From Pedobacter sp. Hv1 (GTDB taxonomy: Bacteria; Bacteroidota; Bacteroidia; Sphingobacteriales; Sphingobacteriaceae), in NCBI RefSeq assembly GCF_001412215.1, contig NZ_LLWP01000011.1, positions 1 through 64,000 of the forward strand: 64,000 bases of DNA, given 5' to 3'. The translations under genes were made by a program, and so were the position numbers. Each line of letters begins with the position of its first letter. Positions within the stretch are counted from its first letter, which is position 1. Below, piece after piece: positions 51,634 to 59,549 of this stretch. The notes beneath the pieces are model-generated. The model saw only the letters and a list, made by a program, of their open reading frames with translations. It was not told the DNA's origin and made no database searches.

Positions 51634-52212
51634 ATGATCAACAACATTCAAATTCAAAAAACCGAAATCCTTTCCGACAATTGGTACACCTTAAAAAAAA
51701 TCACTTATCAATATTTAACAAAAGATGGGGAGCAACAAGTTCAAAGCAGAGAGGCTTACGATAGAGGTAACGGCGCTACTATCCTGCTTTACAATACCGC
51801 ACAGCGAACCATTATCTTAACCAGACAGTTTAGGTTACCTACTTACCTCAACGGAAATGAAACTGGCCTATTAATAGAGGCCTGTGCAGGTTTATTAGAT
51901 CAAGACCATCCAGAAGATTGCATTAGGCGTGAAACTGAAGAAGAAACTGGCTATCAAATTACCGATATTCAAAAGGTTTTTGAAGCTTATATGTCACCGG
52001 GTTCCGTAACAGAATTGCTTTATTTCTTTATTGCCGAATATTCCAAATCGATGAAAGTAAGTGAAGGCGGAGGGCTAGCACACGAACAGGAAAACATTGA
52101 GGTTTTAGAATTGAATATTGATAATGCCATGAAAATGATTGAAACTGGAGAAATTAAAGATGGAAAAACCATCTTGTTGCTTCAACATATTAAACTGAAG
52201 GGTATTTTATAA
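51634..52212 (+). CDS. nudK: NUDIX hydrolase, GDP-mannose pyrophosphatase type
   Basis: A 192-residue NUDIX enzyme. The NUDIX box is visible as GLLDQDHPEDCIRRETEEET followed by G (G-x5-E-x7-R-E-x2-E-E-x-G). The layout (LSDNWYTLKKITYQYL start, ILTRQFRLPTY before the box, a late YMSPGSVTELLYFFIAEY) fits the NudK / ADP-sugar branch. It hydrolyses a nucleoside diphosphate sugar or similar. It has its own gap after the barrel gene and converges with the M56 gene at a terminator. Confidence 0.86.
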   Translation: MINNIQIQKTEILSDNWYTLKKITYQYLTKDGEQQVQSREAYDRGNGATILLYNTAQRTIILTRQFRLPTYLNGNETGLLIEACAGLLDQDHPEDCIRRETEEETGYQITDIQKVFEAYMSPGSVTELLYFFIAEYSKSMKVSEGGGLAHEQENIEVLELNIDNAMKMIETGEIKDGKTILLLQHIKLKGIL

Positions 52213-52238
52213 AAATCTCTTTTAGCGATAGCCACAAA

Positions 52239-52269
52239 AAAAGGCCTCTATATAGAACAGAGGCCTTTT
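52239..52269. terminator. Bidirectional terminator between the NUDIX and M56 genes
   Basis: AAAAGGCCTCT (52239-52249) and AGAGGCCTTTT (52259-52269) form a perfect 11-base stem with a nine-base loop; both strands end in T. Confidence 0.88.
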
Positions 52270-52290
52270 CATTTGTGTATCAATTCGATC

Positions 52291-53790
52291 TTAATTTTGT
52301 TTGATCTTTCTACCGATTACCTGAACTTCGGTAAGTTTTGGTTCTTCTTGCTTAACCATTTTTACATTTTTGATATGGTCTGGATTTACCTTATTCAATT
52401 CTTCCTCACCAACCTTTTTTCCATTCAAAACAATAGTAAGGGATCTTCCACTTTTTAAACTATCAACTGGCTTGGTCACTTTACCATATCCAATTACAGT
52501 AACTACTCCTTCTTTGCTGTTTGTTGCCTCAATTAAATCTTTATCTGCTTTAGTTAGCGGCCCACCTTGTACCCTACCCATTAATCTTCTCGGCATTGTA
52601 GTTGTCGTATCAACAAATACAAGTTTCCCTTCAAACTTTCCTCTTGCAGGAATGTTCGCAACAGCAACTGATGCAATTGCATTAAATATCCTCTCTTCAG
52701 TTTGCGCTTTTGAGTGCGTACTATCTGTAGTGATGTAAATTGTATTCATCGTATAAGTAACTTTATGCGTAGAATCAGGCTTTATAGTTACCTCAACAGG
52801 AGCTTGTTTTTTTCTTCTTGGACTGTGTTTCGAAATGATTTTTTTAGGCTCAACTGTAGCTTTATCATCATCAATAATATGATGATCAATTAAAACCTGT
52901 TGTAAAGGCGCCAAATGTTTTTTAATGTCTTTTTTAGTTACCGTAAAGGCCAAAGTAGTTAACAATAAAACAGGCAATACCAATAAATAACGGCTTAATG
53001 TTAAACGAGAAGAACGTTTCACATTCATCATTTTGATCCGTTTTTTCAGATCGGAAAGGTTAAAATTATTTACAATGGGTACAGACGGAACTAAAGTACC
53101 TACATCTAACAAACTGTATTGGTATGCTTTTTTATCAATTCCCTTTTTTAAGATCTTCTCGTCGGTTATAAATTCTAAATTCTCTTTTACCGCTCTTTTC
53201 ATTAACCAAACTCCCGGATTAAACCAATAAAAAACGACACTCAGTTCGGCCAAGATAATATCTAAAGAATGCCATTGCTTCACATGAATATTTTCATGCG
53301 CTAAAATGGTTTTGAGCTCTTGTTCTTTATGTAAAGAGGGATTGATATAAACCGTTTGCCAAAATGAAAATGGGCTTACAGGTTCTGTTAAAATCCTTAC
53401 CTGATAATCAGCAATAGAACCTGGCGCTGATTTTTGATGCATTTTGTATAAAGAAACAAACTGGATCAGCAATCTAAATGCCATAAAAACTACCCCTATA
53501 TAAAACAATAGGCTAATCCACCCCCAGTAGGCTGTAATTAAGTTTGAGGGAACCAATGCAGTTACCTGTTGGTTCATTTTAACTACCGTTTCTTGATTAA
53601 CATGGGTTTGGTTGAAAAAGAAATCTGTTAAATCTATAAAAGGATAAATGGTAGAAAACAGGATTCCAAATACCAAAAAAATACGATTGATTACATAAAA
53701 TGTTAATCGACGTAAAATAAGATAATAGGCTGCTGCAAAAAGTACAAGAACCAGGTTTATCTTAAACAGAATGATAAAGAGATAAGGCAT
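52291..53790 (-). CDS. BlaR1-like M56 membrane metallopeptidase with C-terminal plug-like tail
   Basis: A 499-residue protein. Four N-terminal hydrophobic segments (about residues 5-25, 33-52, 85-110 and 265-285) surround a cytosolic zinc peptidase domain whose HEXXH motif is HENIH (His165, Glu166, His169). This is the peptidase of the M56/BlaR1 family, which senses outside signals and cuts a partner repressor. The outside part (about 290-499) is not a penicillin-binding sensor; its end (VVTVIGYGKV, LTIVLNGKKVGEEELNKVNPDHI) resembles TonB-receptor plug/STN-like modules seen in Bacteroidota M56 proteins. It starts 5 bases after the blaI-like gene. Confidence 0.85.
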   Translation of the reverse strand: MPYLFIILFKINLVLVLFAAAYYLILRRLTFYVINRIFLVFGILFSTIYPFIDLTDFFFNQTHVNQETVVKMNQQVTALVPSNLITAYWGWISLLFYIGVVFMAFRLLIQFVSLYKMHQKSAPGSIADYQVRILTEPVSPFSFWQTVYINPSLHKEQELKTILAHENIHVKQWHSLDIILAELSVVFYWFNPGVWLMKRAVKENLEFITDEKILKKGIDKKAYQYSLLDVGTLVPSVPIVNNFNLSDLKKRIKMMNVKRSSRLTLSRYLLVLPVLLLTTLAFTVTKKDIKKHLAPLQQVLIDHHIIDDDKATVEPKKIISKHSPRRKKQAPVEVTIKPDSTHKVTYTMNTIYITTDSTHSKAQTEERIFNAIASVAVANIPARGKFEGKLVFVDTTTTMPRRLMGRVQGGPLTKADKDLIEATNSKEGVVTVIGYGKVTKPVDSLKSGRSLTIVLNGKKVGEEELNKVNPDHIKNVKMVKQEEPKLTEVQVIGRKIKQN

Positions 53791-53794
53791 ATCA

Positions 53795-54157
53795 TTACTT
53801 TTCAGGGTTTTCGATCAGGTTAATAATTTCTTTAAGCTCTGCTGTGCTTATTTTTTTATCCTTCGCAAAAAAAGCAACCAATTCTTTATAAGAACTCTGG
53901 AAGTAATTATTTACAAAACCGTTCATGAAACGTTTTTTGTATTCTGCTTCTTTTACCTTGGCACTGTAACGATTGGCATTCGCATAACGTTCGCTTTTTA
54001 AAAAGCCTTTACGCTCTAAATTTTTAATGGTTGATGCTAAAGTGGTATAAGGCGGTTTGGGCTCAGGCATGGCATCCATAAAATCTTTAATAAATCCTGC
54101 CCCCACTTGCCATACTGCAAGCATTGCCTCTTCTTCTTGTAATGTTAACTTCTCCAT
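53795..54157 (-). CDS. BlaI/MecI/CopY family repressor
   Basis: A 120-residue winged-helix repressor of the BlaI/MecI family: the pattern LTLQEEEAMLAVWQVGAGF and PYTTLASTIKNLERKGFLKSER covers the DNA-binding part, and the C-terminal helices (about 75-118) give the dimer. Its gene is autoregulated in relatives. The promoter (54162-54185) has the TCGTA-N4-TACGA dyad shared with the GLPGLI promoters. It is paired with the M56 peptidase, which would cleave it to relieve repression. Confidence 0.9.
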   Translation of the reverse strand: MEKLTLQEEEAMLAVWQVGAGFIKDFMDAMPEPKPPYTTLASTIKNLERKGFLKSERYANANRYSAKVKEAEYKKRFMNGFVNNYFQSSYKELVAFFAKDKKISTAELKEIINLIENPEK

Positions 54158-54161
54158 AGTT

Positions 54162-54185
54162 TACGAATATATCGTAAATATACGA
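54162..54185 (-). promoter_or_regulatory. Operator/promoter of the blaI-like gene
   Basis: TACGA-ATATA-TCGTA (54162-54176, perfect) and TCGTA-AATA-TACGA (54172-54185, perfect) overlap. In the gene direction the box TATATTTA sits in the centre of the second dyad and the run TTTTTTTG, 17 bases upstream, could be the -33 box. The ATG starts five bases after the site. This is the same double-dyad design as at the three GLPGLI promoters, with the additional half-site on the other side. Confidence 0.65.
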
Positions 54186-54227
54186 AATTACTATTGATAC
54201 AAAAAAATTTCAGGGTGTTAAAATTTG

Positions 54228-54740
54228 TTAAGGCTTTGAGTACCTGTCTTCTGCCTCGTTTATGGTTTGTGCAATTACCTTTTGTAACTGTTCTGCCGCA
54301 GCTGCAACAGTTACGTTTTCATCATAATCCGTCATGTAAATGATCTTTTTTGTTTTACCCTCGTAATTGAATGTAATTTCGTAGCGTAAAACTTTGTCAC
54401 TTTTTAAATTGGCCTTCGGATTGGCAATTACATCGGGCAGTTTCCATAGATCGAGCTCATTGGCCTTGCTATGTAAAAAAATAACGTGATTGGCATTGAG
54501 CTTTACCTTGGTGATGACCAAAGAATCTTTATTATTCAAATATCGGTATTCGCCTGTAGCAGAATTATAGCTATTGGCCAGTGTATCGCCAACACCCCAC
54601 TTATAGGTTAAGGATACAAAAGAAGAAGCCGGGTAAGGACCTTGTTTAAGATTGATCAGATAATAACCACCAATACCAACAATAAGGATAACAGCAATTG
54701 TTGCAATGAGCGAAAGCTTTTTTCTCAATTCAACAGCCAT
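54228..54740 (-). CDS. Membrane-anchored protein of unknown function (duplicate A)
   Basis: A 170-residue protein with a short cytosolic N-terminus and one transmembrane helix (about residues 10-28). The extracytoplasmic domain contains YKWGVGDTLANSYNSATGEY and NNKDSLVITKVKLNANHVIF. The neighbouring gene encodes a clear duplicate. Function unknown; both are likely periplasmic. Its start overlaps the stop of the duplicate by one base. Confidence 0.75.
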   Translation of the reverse strand: MAVELRKKLSLIATIAVILIVGIGGYYLINLKQGPYPASSFVSLTYKWGVGDTLANSYNSATGEYRYLNNKDSLVITKVKLNANHVIFLHSKANELDLWKLPDVIANPKANLKSDKVLRYEITFNYEGKTKKIIYMTDYDENVTVAAAAEQLQKVIAQTINEAEDRYSKP

Positions 54741-55246
54741 TATTTCTTTGCCCTTTCTTCGGCATCGATAATCCGTTGCTCAATGATCTTCTGCATTTGT
54801 GCCGCTGCATTTTTCATGCGTACATTGCCCTCAAAATTTGGCAGATAAGTAACTTCCTTAGATTTTTTCTGATAGTTAAATTTCATGAAATAACGCAATG
54901 TTTTAGGGTTTTTCAAATCGTTCTCGTTATTGGCCACTACATCTGGCAAATTCCAAAAACCTTGTTCATCGGCATTGCTATCTAAAAACTTTTTATCTCT
55001 GGCATTCAACTCTATATGTTTGATGACCAAAGAATCCTTATCATTTAAGTACCTGTATTCGCCTGTTGCAGAATTATAGGAGTTTTCTAATTGATTGCCT
55101 ACCCCCCATTTATACTCCATAGAAACAAATTCTTTTGCTTTAAATGGCGCATTCCGGATAATTGGTGCGTAATAGATAATGGCATAAATTAAAAATGGTA
55201 CTACAACCGTTAAAAATAAAAATATCCTTTTCCCTCTGCTCGTCAT
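54740..55246 (-). CDS. Membrane-anchored protein of unknown function (duplicate B)
   Basis: A 168-residue protein with a transmembrane segment (about residues 8-26) and the same body as the next gene: YKWGVGNQLENSYNSATGEY, NDKDSLVIKHIELNARDKKF, DVVANNENDLKNPKTLRYF. This tandem duplication is old, since the DNA has diverged. It is upstream in the pair, and the promoter is expected in the short gap after the symporter gene. Confidence 0.75.
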   Translation of the reverse strand: MTSRGKRIFLFLTVVVPFLIYAIIYYAPIIRNAPFKAKEFVSMEYKWGVGNQLENSYNSATGEYRYLNDKDSLVIKHIELNARDKKFLDSNADEQGFWNLPDVVANNENDLKNPKTLRYFMKFNYQKKSKEVTYLPNFEGNVRMKNAAAQMQKIIEQRIIDAEERAKK

Positions 55247-55268
55247 ATGATATAAAAATAGCTTAAAT

Positions 55269-56654
55269 CTAATCTAAAGGCCCAGTTAACTCGCCTTCCC
55301 ACTTGCTCACTACTGCGGTTGCAATACTGTTACCCACTACGTTAGTTGCTGATCTGCCCATATCTAACAATGGATCTATCCCAATCAATAACGCTAACCC
55401 TGCTTCTGGAATATTAAAAGTAGCAATGGTACCTGCAATTACCACCAACGAAGCTCGTGGCACACCTGCAATACCCTTACTGGTTAACATTAAAATCAAC
55501 AACATGGTAATCTGCTGCTCAAACGAAAGATGAATACCATAACATTGCGCAATAAACAAAGAAGCAAATGTCATGTACAACATCGAGCCATCTAAATTGA
55601 AAGAGTAGCCCAATGGCAGTACAAAACTTACAATTTTATCTTTGCAACCAAAACGCTCCAATTGCAACATGGTTCTTGGATAGGCAGCCTCACTACTTGC
55701 TGTACTAAAGGCCAACATCACCGGCTCTTTCATTCTATTCATTAGGTTAAATACCCTACGCTTCAAGATCAGGTAACCTATAAAGATCAACAAGATCCAA
55801 AGCAATAACATACTCGAATAAAACTCTCCTATAAATAAAGCATAAGTAGACAATACACTAATACCCTGTTTGGCAACAATGGCAGCCATGGCACCAAATA
55901 CGGCGAATGGTGCAAAATTCATTACATATCCTGTTACTTTTAAGATGATATGGGCTACAGAATCAAAAAACTCGATCACCATTTTACCTTTTTCGCCAAT
56001 GGCGGCTGTTGCCACACCAAAGAATAGAGAGAAAACTACAATCTGCAAAATCTCATTGGTAGCCATTGCTTCGGCAAAACTTTTTGGCACAATGTGCGAA
56101 ATAAAATCTTTAACAGACAATGCTGCACCTTTAATACCCGTATCGGTATGGCTACTTGGCAATGGCAAATTCATGGCCTCGCCTGGTTTAAATAAATTAA
56201 CCATAATCATTCCCAATACCAACGACATTAAGGAGGCACTAAGGAACCAAAGCATTGTTTTGCCACCAATACGACCTACTGCTTTAATATCGCCTACTTT
56301 AGCTACACCAACAACAAGCGTGGTAAACACCAATGGTGCCACAATCATTTTAATCAAACGAAGAAAAATATCACTCAACAAAGTGAGGGGCTCTAATTTT
56401 TTCTCCCTTTCTTTTTCGTTTGTTTTACGAATGGTTACCTGCTCTGCTTTTTGCGCTTGAAGAACTGCGAACTGGCTAACTGTTGTATCAGAAAGATTGC
56501 TCATTTGAGCTTCGATCTTTTTTATTTGTGCCTCAGCACCAACAATTGCATTATTATTTTTGTTGAAGTTATTTACATTTAAGAAATAACCTACAGCAAC
56601 ACCTACTATAAGTGCTATAAAAATAAATAGTGTAAGTCTGTTTTTATTCGACAT
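55269..56654 (-). CDS. Dicarboxylate/amino acid:cation symporter (DAACS)
   Basis: A 461-residue transporter of the GltP/DctA family, moving dicarboxylates or acidic amino acids with Na+ or H+. Family marks are ASSEAAYPRTMLQLERFG, LPLGYSFNLDGSMLYMTFAS and TSKGIAGVPRASLVV. About 55 residues of charged, coiled-coil-like sequence (about residues 30-85, K/E/Q-rich) are inserted after the first membrane segment, which most family members lack. Substrate is not determined. Confidence 0.9.
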   Translation of the reverse strand: MSNKNRLTLFIFIALIVGVAVGYFLNVNNFNKNNNAIVGAEAQIKKIEAQMSNLSDTTVSQFAVLQAQKAEQVTIRKTNEKEREKKLEPLTLLSDIFLRLIKMIVAPLVFTTLVVGVAKVGDIKAVGRIGGKTMLWFLSASLMSLVLGMIMVNLFKPGEAMNLPLPSSHTDTGIKGAALSVKDFISHIVPKSFAEAMATNEILQIVVFSLFFGVATAAIGEKGKMVIEFFDSVAHIILKVTGYVMNFAPFAVFGAMAAIVAKQGISVLSTYALFIGEFYSSMLLLWILLIFIGYLILKRRVFNLMNRMKEPVMLAFSTASSEAAYPRTMLQLERFGCKDKIVSFVLPLGYSFNLDGSMLYMTFASLFIAQCYGIHLSFEQQITMLLILMLTSKGIAGVPRASLVVIAGTIATFNIPEAGLALLIGIDPLLDMGRSATNVVGNSIATAVVSKWEGELTGPLD

Positions 56655-56807
56655 TGGTTAGGTTTAGAATTTAATCAAGGTGTAAAACTACAATAATAAA
56701 ATTATTCTCTAAACTTTGTTGATAAAGCATTAGTTATTTTACATATTTGGGGCGTAACAATACAAGCTACCAAACATCTAATGCTGTAGCTCATCAAAAA
56801 CAAATAA

Positions 56808-57305
56808 GTGAATCAAAAGGATACTTTATTTAAGGAAATTTTCGACAAGAACTCTAAAAAGATTTTTCACTTATGCTATGGTTACACAGGAGATAAGGAT
56901 TCTGCAAACGATCTTTTACAAGAAACTTTTTTAAAGGTTTGGCAAAATCTGGATAAGTTTAGAAACAAGTCTCTAATTTCTACCTGGATTTACCGTATTG
57001 CGGTAAATACTTGCTTAACTTATCTACGTTCGGAGAAAAGACAGGCCAAAGACGAGCTCACAGAAAACATTATTGAAAATAAAATTGAAGAGTTTTCTGA
57101 AAAAAACGAACAGGTGGCACTACTCTATAAATCGATCTCGAAGTTAGAAGAAAACGACCGTTTGATCATTACCATGGTACTAGATGAATTGCCATACAAT
57201 GAAATTGCCGATATCTCTGGAATAAGTGAAGGAAACCTAAGGGTAAAAATTCATCGCATTAAACAAAAATTGACCGAATTATACAATCAGTATGCAGGAA
57301 TTTGA
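56808..57305 (+). CDS. ECF-type RNA polymerase sigma factor
   Basis: A 165-residue sigma factor: region 2 (about residues 10-75, with YGYTGDKDSANDLLQETFLK and STWIYRIAVNTC) and region 4 (about 110-160, with MVLDELPYNEIADISGISEGN followed by RVKIHRIK). It starts with GTG and would direct polymerase to a few promoters. The next gene overlaps its end by 14 bases and encodes a membrane protein that could be its partner. Confidence 0.9.
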   Translation: MNQKDTLFKEIFDKNSKKIFHLCYGYTGDKDSANDLLQETFLKVWQNLDKFRNKSLISTWIYRIAVNTCLTYLRSEKRQAKDELTENIIENKIEEFSEKNEQVALLYKSISKLEENDRLIITMVLDELPYNEIADISGISEGNLRVKIHRIKQKLTELYNQYAGI

Positions 57306-57888
57306 TCATATAGAAGCTCTTTGGGCGCAGCATACGGTTAATGTAACCATATCAGCCGATGAGATGCTGAAACAGGCTAAAAAAGAAGTTAACGGGATGC
57401 GTACCCGCTCGCTACTCAACATTGTTGGGATGGGACTTTCTTTTGTAGCTGTAGCCTGCTTGTGGCTTTTTGATTTCCAATCGTGGACCACACATGCTGG
57501 AATTGCCATTATTGCCATTGCCGTAGCCGTTTATACTGTTATCTTATACAATAACCACAAAATTATTGCTAAAAGCGATTTTACCGCACATCCAAACGAA
57601 TTTATCAGTACCCTAAAACATTATCAATTAAATCGCCTTGCCATTTATAACCGTCTCTATTGGTTTTATACTGTTGCGCTTTCTTTAGGAATGGTTTTCT
57701 TCTTTGTTGAAATTTCAGGACACATGGAGCTATGGCTCCAACTTCTATTTGTAGTTATAAGTTTTGGTTGGATGCTTTTCTGCTCTACCTTGGTACGTAA
57801 GGCTGTAATTAAAAAAGACAAAGAAAGAATTGCCTTATTGATAGAAAAATTTGAACGCATTAGCGATCAGTTTAAAGAACACGAATAA
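57292..57888 (+). CDS. Membrane protein coupled to the sigma factor (possible anti-sigma)
   Basis: A 198-residue protein with a soluble N-terminus (about residues 1-38, HIEALWAQHTVNVTISADEM) and four hydrophobic segments in two pairs (about 40-85 and 120-165), then a charged C-terminus. I do not recognise a known anti-sigma zinc motif. The 14-base overlap with the sigma gene indicates coupling, and the cytosolic N-terminus may hold the sigma factor; this is inferred from position only. Confidence 0.65.
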   Translation: MQEFDHIEALWAQHTVNVTISADEMLKQAKKEVNGMRTRSLLNIVGMGLSFVAVACLWLFDFQSWTTHAGIAIIAIAVAVYTVILYNNHKIIAKSDFTAHPNEFISTLKHYQLNRLAIYNRLYWFYTVALSLGMVFFFVEISGHMELWLQLLFVVISFGWMLFCSTLVRKAVIKKDKERIALLIEKFERISDQFKEHE

Positions 57889-57921
57889 TTTATTGGCACG
57901 GCTTTCGTTCTATACCTTCAA

Positions 57922-58476
57922 ATGAAGAACAGATTGACCATAACTAAGCTCTTTGCAGCGCTTGTATTTGTTTTTTTGAGCGGATTTAAGACGCAACAAG
58001 AGGTAATTCCGACACAATTAGACTGGGACACCCATTTTAAGGCCAAACCCGATGAGCACTCTCCCTATGTTGCATTAACGGCCACTACTTGGCAATACAG
58101 CTATTCTTCTACCGTAGGCCGTAACAAGCTGTTAAATATTGATTTTAAATTTGCTGCCGGCGTCGAGCCAGAAAAATCGTGGGTTAAACAGAATAGGATC
58201 ATTGATAAAAAAGCAAATAGGCAATTGTTAAACCATGAGCAGGGCCATGTTTACATTAATTTTCTACTTTTAAAAGAAGGAGAAATTGTTATTCGCAACC
58301 AGAACTACACCCTAACAAATTACAAAAAATTGATCCAAACTACAGCCAACAAGGTCAGTAAATATTATAGTGACATGCAAAGCCGTTACGATGAAGAAAC
58401 CAAACATGGTGCCGACCCACAAGCCCAAAGCCAATGGGACGATTTTTTAAGAGATCAGATGAATAAATTAAAATAG
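57922..58476 (+). CDS. DUF922 protein with HExxH metal site
   Basis: A 184-residue protein with an N-terminal signal or anchor (about residues 8-22) and the DUF922 pattern LLNHEQGHVYINF, in which HEQGH matches HExxH of zinc proteases. The beta-rich part before it (YVALTATTWQYSYSSTVG) is typical. The family is predicted to be Zn-dependent peptidases; substrate unknown. It follows the sigma/membrane pair by 33 bases and may be part of that unit. Confidence 0.75.
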   Translation: MKNRLTITKLFAALVFVFLSGFKTQQEVIPTQLDWDTHFKAKPDEHSPYVALTATTWQYSYSSTVGRNKLLNIDFKFAAGVEPEKSWVKQNRIIDKKANRQLLNHEQGHVYINFLLLKEGEIVIRNQNYTLTNYKKLIQTTANKVSKYYSDMQSRYDEETKHGADPQAQSQWDDFLRDQMNKLK

Positions 58477-58479
58477 TTC

Positions 58480-58700
58480 AATGGTTCATTAGTATAAAGT
58501 AGTTAGTATAAAGTATAAAGACGCAATAGCTTGATAGTATAAAGTACATAGACATCACAGCTTAAAAGTATAAAGTACTTAGTACAAAGTATAAAGACAC
58601 CACAGTTCAATAGTACAAAGTATAAAGACATCCCAGCTTTATAGTATGTAGTACTTAGTACAAAGACATCACAACTCAATAGTTTAACTCAGAAACACCA
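58480..58700. repeat. Degenerate tandem repeats, AGTATAAAGTAC family
   Basis: Roughly 50-base units rich in AGTATAAAGTACTTAG / AGTACAAAGTATAAAGACATC words recur about four times between 58490 and 58690. They differ in detail and length. No coding frame is seen. Likely a dispersed Pedobacter-type intergenic repeat. Confidence 0.7.
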
Positions 58701-58872
58701 ACTACTCCGGACTCTCGACTTCAGACTATTTACTATTTACTTGAACTTTGGACTCCGGATTACAGACTATTCCCTATTTACTATTTACCCTCAACTCCCG
58801 GACTCCAGGCTTCCGACTATTTCCTATTCCCCATTTCCTATTCACCCTCAACTTCCGGACTTCGGACTGCAA
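58701..58872. repeat. Degenerate tandem repeats, CCGGACTC-TATTTACTATT family
   Basis: About three units of 45-55 bases with words CTCCGGACTC, GACTCCGGATTACAGACTATT, CTATTTACTATTTACC and CCCTCAACTTCCGGACTTCGG. They are directly joined to the previous repeat block but unrelated in sequence, and run up to the 3' end of the following gene. Confidence 0.7.
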
Positions 58873-58873
58873 A

Positions 58874-59485
58874 CTACTCTTTCACCTCACTTGTAGAAAA
58901 GCTATTGCCACTTAATCGATATTGTAAGGTTTTAATTAAAGTTGTTGTTTTGCCGCTATCTATGGTTACTACAGGCACCGAACGAAATAGGTCTCCATTC
59001 TTAACAAAAAACTTATCATTGCCTTGGTATCCTTTTTTAAGATTGCTGCTTAAACCGGGGAAACTGATTTTATTGAAGCTATTGCCACTAAACTCGTAAA
59101 CATTTAAATCGTTTACATTCTTTCTAACTACATATTGAATATACAATTCTGGATTCCCATCATTATCCAAATCCATATTCCATGCATCAGTAATAATCCC
59201 TTTCCTTTCATCGGAAAGGGATTTATAATTGTTTTTGATCGAATCAGACATCAATATCAAGTAACCGCCAACGGTATCTACTCCCTTGCCCCAACTTACC
59301 ACCTCAAAATGATAACCGGGCTTAATTTCGATACTTTTGTAAAATGAAAATGGATTTCCAGATTTTGCTTTTCCTGTGTCTGTTTTCACCACAGCAGTTG
59401 ATTTGTCATCAGTACTGCAAGCAGTATAAAATAGCATTGTTCCAATCGCTAGAAAGCTAAATTTAAGGGTATCGATCAATTTCAT
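58874..59485 (-). CDS. Lipoprotein of unknown function
   Basis: A 203-residue lipoprotein: signal peptide with the lipobox YTAC (cysteine about residue 23), then a soluble domain with DNDGNPELYIQYV (EF-hand-like FG-GAP-type pattern DxDxDGxxE/D, about residue 112). The protein may be a surface or periplasmic calcium-binding module, unproven. It is last on the minus strand before the repeat block, which begins directly after its stop. Confidence 0.75.
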   Translation of the reverse strand: MKLIDTLKFSFLAIGTMLFYTACSTDDKSTAVVKTDTGKAKSGNPFSFYKSIEIKPGYHFEVVSWGKGVDTVGGYLILMSDSIKNNYKSLSDERKGIITDAWNMDLDNDGNPELYIQYVVRKNVNDLNVYEFSGNSFNKISFPGLSSNLKKGYQGNDKFFVKNGDLFRSVPVVTIDSGKTTTLIKTLQYRLSGNSFSTSEVKE

Positions 59486-59549
59486 TTGTTAGGTTGGTTT
59501 TAAAAACCCAATTTATAAGATTTACTGATGCTTTGCAAAAATTATTAAA

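Noticed and set aside
58480..58872. CRISPR array
   Set aside because: Units are degenerate, vary in length, have no constant repeat with unique spacers, and no cas genes are near.
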